Shown in pieces: positions 60,402-64,000 of a DNA stretch of 64,000 nt. Every line of letters begins with the position of its first letter. The first letter of the stretch is position 1. Under the pieces are notes generated by a model. The model made no database searches. It was given only the letters and a program-made list of their open reading frames with translations, and was not told where the DNA came from. This stretch comes from JBARDN01 sp963755705. GTDB taxonomy: Bacteria > Desulfobacterota > Binatia > Binatales > Binataceae. The DNA lies in contig CAVWKW010000003.1 of NCBI GenBank assembly GCA_963755705.1, positions 558,001 through 622,000 on the forward strand, read 5' to 3'. Position numbers and translations under genes: made by a program.

Positions 60402-60924
60402 GCGCGGCAAATTCCGCGGATGTGATTCGATAGAGCACGTGCGGCAATCCGGCGTGAGTCATGTCGCGTTCAAAGCGCATTCCGCATTTTTCCATCACGC
60501 CGCGTGATCCGAGATTGTGCGGCAGCGTGAACGCGATCACGCTTGCCGGCGCGAGATTGCCAAAGCCGTGGCGCAGAACTTCCGCCGCCGCTTCGCTTGC
60601 GTATCCGGACCGCCATCGGTCGGATCGAATCGCATACAACAACTCGATCTCTGCCGCGCCGTCCAGTTCGATATGTCGAATTCCCGCGTAGCCGGCAAAG
60701 CGGTTCACGTCCTTCTCAAACAGCATCCACACGCCGAAACCATAGCGCTCCCAATGCTCGCGCATCCGCCCCAGTACGGCGAGGCTGTGCCCCTCGCTGG
60801 CTGGCTGCCCATCGACCGACAGCGTCGCCATCGCGCGCGGATCGCTATGAATCACGCGCAAATTTTCGAGGTCGGCCTCAACCGGCGCGCGCCCACTTAG
60901 ACGGTTCGTTTCGAGATTGGTCAT
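60379..60924 (-). CDS. GNAT acetyltransferase, RimJ/RimL type
   Basis: A 181-residue GNAT of the RimJ/RimL (ribosomal-protein or alpha-amino acetyltransferase) group. Motifs: TNRLSGRAPVEADLENL at the start, then YGFGVWMLFEKDVNRFAGYAG, EIELLYAIRSDRWRSGYASE and LPHNLGSRGVMEKCGM, a characteristic N-x-x-S-x-x-x-x-E-K-C-G-M-type ending. I start at ATG 60924, which overlaps the stop of the upstream gene (ATGA). The frame open to 61248 is inside that gene. It converges with the ABC permease and overlaps its last 23 nt. Substrate unknown. Confidence 0.85.
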   Translation of the reverse strand: MTNLETNRLSGRAPVEADLENLRVIHSDPRAMATLSVDGQPASEGHSLAVLGRMREHWERYGFGVWMLFEKDVNRFAGYAGIRHIELDGAAEIELLYAIRSDRWRSGYASEAAAEVLRHGFGNLAPASVIAFTLPHNLGSRGVMEKCGMRFERDMTHAGLPHVLYRITSAEFAALTRSAAI

Positions 60925-61397
60925 AGCGATTTTCCGCTCGGCGATCCTCCGCCTATCGGTGTGATTTTCACATCCTTCAGCACGTAGTTCACGTAGCGGA
61001 ACTGTGCGGGCTTCGCGAGCGAGGCGATCTTGATCGTGACTCGGACCTGAATTCTGCGCGGGATCCGGCTCTTCTCGATCGTAATGAAATTGGTGAACAG
61101 GCCGGGCGTGCCGCTCGCGAATGCCGCAGAAGCGACTATCGGCTGAGCCATGACCGCTGAGAATCCCTGCGCGGCGTTGGCAATACTGGCGCGCCACTCG
61201 GCGGGGACGTCGCGGATCGTAACGATACGGACCGGCCGGATGATGCAATCGATGCCGAAGATGCGTTCATTCGCGGCGAGCGCGACCGGCGGAATCGACA
61301 AGGTGGCGAGTGTGGTCGGTGCCGCCGCCGCTCCCATGAGGACGCAGCAAATCAATACGAGAGCGGGCAGGTAACGGAGCTTCAGCATGAGGTTCAT
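60921..61397 (-). CDS. Exported protein of unknown function
   Basis: A 158-residue protein with a signal peptide at about 1-25 (PALVLICCVLMGAAAA), followed by a mature domain of about 125 residues rich in valine and isoleucine (IDCIIRPVRIVTIRD, VRVTIKIASLAKPAQFRYVN, VLKDVKITPIGGG), a beta-rich pattern. Two Cys lie in the signal region only. The ATG at 61397 with AGGA 8 nt before it is preferred to ATG 61451, which adds a charged stretch ahead of the signal peptide. Its stop overlaps the downstream GNAT start (ATGA). No family is recognised. Confidence 0.6.
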   Translation of the reverse strand: MNLMLKLRYLPALVLICCVLMGAAAAPTTLATLSIPPVALAANERIFGIDCIIRPVRIVTIRDVPAEWRASIANAAQGFSAVMAQPIVASAAFASGTPGLFTNFITIEKSRIPRRIQVRVTIKIASLAKPAQFRYVNYVLKDVKITPIGGGSPSGKSL

Positions 61398-61523
61398 GGT
61401 TGGATTCCTGGCGTGGACGGATTTGGTTGCGGTAGGCAGCTTCACTTCCATATCGAAGGTTGCTATTTAATTCCAAGTTCGGGCTCGGGCCGGCAGCGCG
61501 CTTCTTCACTCAATCACTTAAGA

Positions 61524-61553
61524 TTGCCTCATTAGCAGAAAACCGACTATAAG
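61524..61553 (+). promoter_or_regulatory. mdh: Promoter of mdh
   Basis: TTGCCT at 61524-61529 and TATAAG at 61548-61553, separated by 18 nt. It predicts a leader of about 37 nt before the GTG start of mdh. Confidence 0.45.
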
Positions 61554-61596
61554 AGATTCTTTAGACAGGACATCCTGCTCAGGCGGTAATTCAGGC

Positions 61597-62541
61597 GTGG
61601 CTAGAAGAAAAATTGCGTTTATCGGCGCGGGCAACGTCGGCGCAACCTGCGCGCATCTGTGCTTTCTGCGCAACCTCGGCGATATCGTTCTTTACGACAT
61701 TATCGACGGCCTGCCGCAGGGCAAGGCGCTCGATATGGCGGAAAGCGCGCCGGTCCTGGGAATCGATGCGCAGGTTATCGGCACCACCGATATCAAAGAT
61801 ATCGCCGGCGCCGATTGCTGTGTCGTCACCTCGGGTTCGCCGCGCAAGCCCGGCATGAGCCGCGATGATCTGCTCAAGATCAACGCCAAGGTGATGAACG
61901 ACGTTGGGGTCGCGATCAAACAATACGCGCCCGAGTCGTTTGTGATCGCGGTGACCAATCCGCTCGACGCGATGGTGACGCAGCTCAAGCGCGTCACCGG
62001 CTTCCCGAAGCATCGGATCGTCGGACAGGCCGGTGTGCTCGATTCCGCGCGCTACCGGACCTTCCTTGCGATGGAACTGAAGGTCTCGGTCGAGAGCGTG
62101 AACGCGACAGTTCTGGGCGGCCACGGCGATGACATGGTTCCCGTGCGCAGCTATACGACGATTGGCGGCGTGCCGGTAGCCAAGCTGATTGCAGCCAAGC
62201 GGCTCGACGAAATCGAGACCCGCACCCGCAACGGCGGCGGCGAGATCGTCAACTTGATGAAGACCTCATCCTACTACGCCGCCGGGAGTGCGACCTACAA
62301 GATGGTCGAGTCTTACATGCTCGATCGTAAGGAAGTAGTGCCGTGCGCGGCGTTCCTGGAGGGTGAATATGGAGTGAAGGGATTGTACGCCGGCGTGCCG
62401 GTGGTGATTGGAGGCGGCGGAGTCGAGCGCGTGATCGAAATCGAACTGACCACGGCTGAGAAGCAGGCGTTCGACAGCTCGGTCGCGCACGTCAAGGAAC
62501 TGGTCAACGCGATGGACAAGGTAATCGCGGCCGGCAACTAG
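61597..62541 (+). CDS. mdh: Malate dehydrogenase (LDH-like MDH)
   Basis: A 314-residue NAD-dependent malate dehydrogenase of the LDH-like (type 3) group. The Rossmann motif IAFIGAGNVGATCA is at residues 6-19, the substrate loop has SGSPRKPGMSRDDLL with the Arg that selects dicarboxylic acids, VTNPLDAM is near 122, and the catalytic His is in GGHGDDMVP near 172. The start codon is GTG. It reversibly oxidises malate to oxaloacetate in the TCA cycle. It lies 109 nt upstream of sucC on the same strand, consistent with the mdh-sucC-sucD arrangement of many bacteria. Confidence 0.95.
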   Translation: MARRKIAFIGAGNVGATCAHLCFLRNLGDIVLYDIIDGLPQGKALDMAESAPVLGIDAQVIGTTDIKDIAGADCCVVTSGSPRKPGMSRDDLLKINAKVMNDVGVAIKQYAPESFVIAVTNPLDAMVTQLKRVTGFPKHRIVGQAGVLDSARYRTFLAMELKVSVESVNATVLGGHGDDMVPVRSYTTIGGVPVAKLIAAKRLDEIETRTRNGGGEIVNLMKTSSYYAAGSATYKMVESYMLDRKEVVPCAAFLEGEYGVKGLYAGVPVVIGGGGVERVIEIELTTAEKQAFDSSVAHVKELVNAMDKVIAAGN

Positions 62542-62650
62542 GGAAGCATCGCGATCGCCATCTCGACCGCGCAGCGCGCCAGAAGCCCCGCGGCGCGAAT
62601 CCATATTGGCAAGAGTCGAAACAACCCAGATTACTTTCAGCAGGTAGTTG

Positions 62651-63820
62651 ATGAATATCCACGAATTTCAGGCCAAGCAGATTCTCGGACGCTTCGGCGC
62701 GCCCGTTCCCAAGGGGCAATCGGCCTCGACTCCGGACGAAGCCGCTGCGGCGTTCACCGCGCTTGGCGTCCCAAAGGCTGTTATCAAGGCGCAAATTCAT
62801 GCGGGCGGTCGCGGCAAGGCGGGCGGGGTTAAGCTGATCGCGTCAGCCGACGAGGCGCGCAAGTTCGCCGCCGGCTTGCTCGGCAAGCCGCTGGTCACGC
62901 ATCAGACGGGACCCGAGGGCCGGGTCGTCGGGCGTGTGTATGTCGAGGAAGCGAGCGCGGTTGCGCGCGAGCTTTACCTCGGGATGCTGGTCAACCGAAA
63001 GGCAGGGGCGGTTTCAGTGATCGCCAGCACGGAAGGCGGAATGGAGATCGAAGAAGTCGCCGCCAAGACACCCGAGCGCATCATCACCAAGGTCATTGAC
63101 CCGCTGCTCGGCCTGGCGCCGTTCGTGGCGCGCGAAATCGCGTTCGCACTCGGCCTCAAGGACAAGCAGGTGAATCAGTTTGCGGGGCTTCTTGCGTCCA
63201 TCTACAAGGCATTCGTCGAGACTGATGCGTCGCTGGTCGAGATCAATCCGCTGGTGGTTACGCAGGACGGCCGCGTGATCTGCCTGGACGCCAAGATGTC
63301 GTTCGACGACAACGGGCTTTTCCGGCATCCGGATATCCGTGAGCTGCGCGACCCGAACGAAGAAGACAAAGACGAGACCGAGGCGGCGAAGTACGAGCTG
63401 AGCTTCGTGCATCTGGACGGCAACATCGGATGCATGGTTAACGGCGCGGGCCTGGCGATGGCGACGATGGATATCGTCAAGTTTTTCGGCGCCGAGCCGG
63501 CCAATTTTCTCGACGTCGGCGGCGGCGCCAACACCGAGAAAGTCGCGGCCGCGTTCCGGATCCTGCTCTCCGACAGCCGGGTCAAAGCGGTGCTGATCAA
63601 TATTTTCGGCGGGATCATGCAATGCGACGTGCTGGCGCAGGGCGTGGTCGAGGCGGCCAAACAGGTCAAGCTCAGCATCCCGCTGGTGGTCAGGATGGAA
63701 GGCACCAACGTGGACAAGGGCAAGAAGATCCTGGCCGAGTCGGGAATCAAGGTGATCGCCGCGGCCGACATGGCCGACGCCGCGCGGCGCGTGACCCAGG
63801 CAATCGGAGTGGGGAAGTAA
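62651..63820 (+). CDS. sucC: Succinate-CoA ligase (ADP-forming) beta subunit
   Basis: A 389-residue ATP-grasp subunit of succinyl-CoA synthetase, which makes ATP or GTP from succinyl-CoA. Motifs: MNIHEFQAKQILGRFGAPVP at the start, IKAQIHAGGRGKAGGVKL, LVEINPLVVTQDG, and FLDVGGGANTEKVAAAFRIL with VLINIFGGIMQCDV. I start at ATG 62651 with AGG about 7 nt upstream; a TTG one codon earlier is not needed. sucD follows after 6 nt. Confidence 0.96.
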   Translation: MNIHEFQAKQILGRFGAPVPKGQSASTPDEAAAAFTALGVPKAVIKAQIHAGGRGKAGGVKLIASADEARKFAAGLLGKPLVTHQTGPEGRVVGRVYVEEASAVARELYLGMLVNRKAGAVSVIASTEGGMEIEEVAAKTPERIITKVIDPLLGLAPFVAREIAFALGLKDKQVNQFAGLLASIYKAFVETDASLVEINPLVVTQDGRVICLDAKMSFDDNGLFRHPDIRELRDPNEEDKDETEAAKYELSFVHLDGNIGCMVNGAGLAMATMDIVKFFGAEPANFLDVGGGANTEKVAAAFRILLSDSRVKAVLINIFGGIMQCDVLAQGVVEAAKQVKLSIPLVVRMEGTNVDKGKKILAESGIKVIAAADMADAARRVTQAIGVGK

Positions 63821-63826
63821 TCCGCA

Positions 63827-64000
63827 ATGAGCATTCTCGTCAACAAGAACACCCGCGTCCTGACCCAGGGCATCACCGGCTCGACCGGACAGTTTCATAC
63901 CCGCGCGTGCAAGGAATACGGCACCCAGATGGTGGGCGGAGTGGTGCCGGGCAAAGGCGGTACCACTTTCGAAGGAATTCCGATCTTCGATACCGTCGAG
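63827..64000 (+). CDS. sucD: Succinate-CoA ligase alpha subunit (partial, runs off the window)
   Basis: The first 58 residues of SucD, continuing past the window end. The N-terminal block SILVNKNTRVLTQGITGSTG and the CoA-binding VVPGKGGTTFEGIPIFDTV are diagnostic. It starts 6 nt after sucC, so the two are translated as a unit, as expected for the alpha-beta heteromer. Confidence 0.95.
   Translation, partial: MSILVNKNTRVLTQGITGSTGQFHTRACKEYGTQMVGGVVPGKGGTTFEGIPIFDTVE

Overview
This window comes from a high-GC, Gram-negative chromosome. Outer-membrane and periplasmic products are common: a TolC-type channel, an OprB-type porin, OmpA-family and LysM-like proteins, and several lipoproteins with clear lipoboxes. 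The gene mix is CaiB/BaiF CoA-transferase, paired acyl-CoA dehydrogenases, repeated SDRs, NTF2-like enzymes, a phosphoketolase and TetR regulators beside efflux and hydrolase genes. It suggests an uncultured deltaproteobacterium-like or Binatota-like lineage; that placement is inference, since there is no rRNA or other decisive marker here. I see no phage, integrase, transposase, CRISPR array, tRNA or rRNA. Almost all of the window is ordinary chromosomal housekeeping DNA at high coding density.

Layout. 0-7 kb: a methyltransferase; a minus-strand pair of a D-Ala-D-Ala carboxypeptidase and a DUF2333 protein; a tight minus-strand operon of glutamate-cysteine ligase, an orphan GspC-like PDZ protein and an acetyltransferase. 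7-14.3 kb: glycerol kinase, an acetyltransferase, small unknowns, glutaredoxin, the overlapping purM-purN pair and ComF. 14.4-20 kb: CoA-transferase with an NTF2-like partner, a TolC-type channel and an RluA-type pseudouridine synthase. 20-24 kb: uvrA in a probable operon (small protein, uvrA, 59-aa membrane protein, rluA-type gene), divergent from a PgeF/YfiH gene. 24-29 kb: Gfo/Idh/MocA oxidoreductase, two acyl-CoA dehydrogenases (one with degenerate catalytic motifs) and a ThuA-like protein. 29-36 kb: envelope proteins (poly-proline OmpA lipoprotein, two tandem HP-repeat proteins, OprB porin) around uvrB. 36-46.6 kb: universal stress protein and phosphoketolase; TetR/hydrolase with a clear operator; hemerythrin; TetR/DHA2 efflux with a second operator; ComEC. 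46.7-51 kb: three tandem SDR paralogues with repeat elements, then two unknown proteins, one built of 17-residue helical repeats. 51-64 kb: uvrC, icd, a five-gene envelope cluster (DUF3313 lipoprotein, M48 protease lipoprotein, Met-rich exported protein, NatA/NatB-like ABC exporter), then mdh, sucC and the start of sucD.

How the genes work together. uvrA, uvrB and uvrC lie within about 33 kb but in separate transcription units. icd, mdh, sucC and sucD form a loose TCA-cycle block. Several genes (uvrB, uvrC, the CoA-transferase) have a -10 box only 7-12 nt before the start codon, implying leaderless or nearly leaderless mRNAs. Palindromic intergenic repeats recur, including one family of three copies, two of them lying exactly between convergent genes. 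Nothing here is convincingly a new defence or mobile system. The best leads for undescribed biology are the 17-residue-repeat protein pair, the five-gene envelope cluster, the GshA-GspC-like operon and the asymmetric acyl-CoA dehydrogenase pair.
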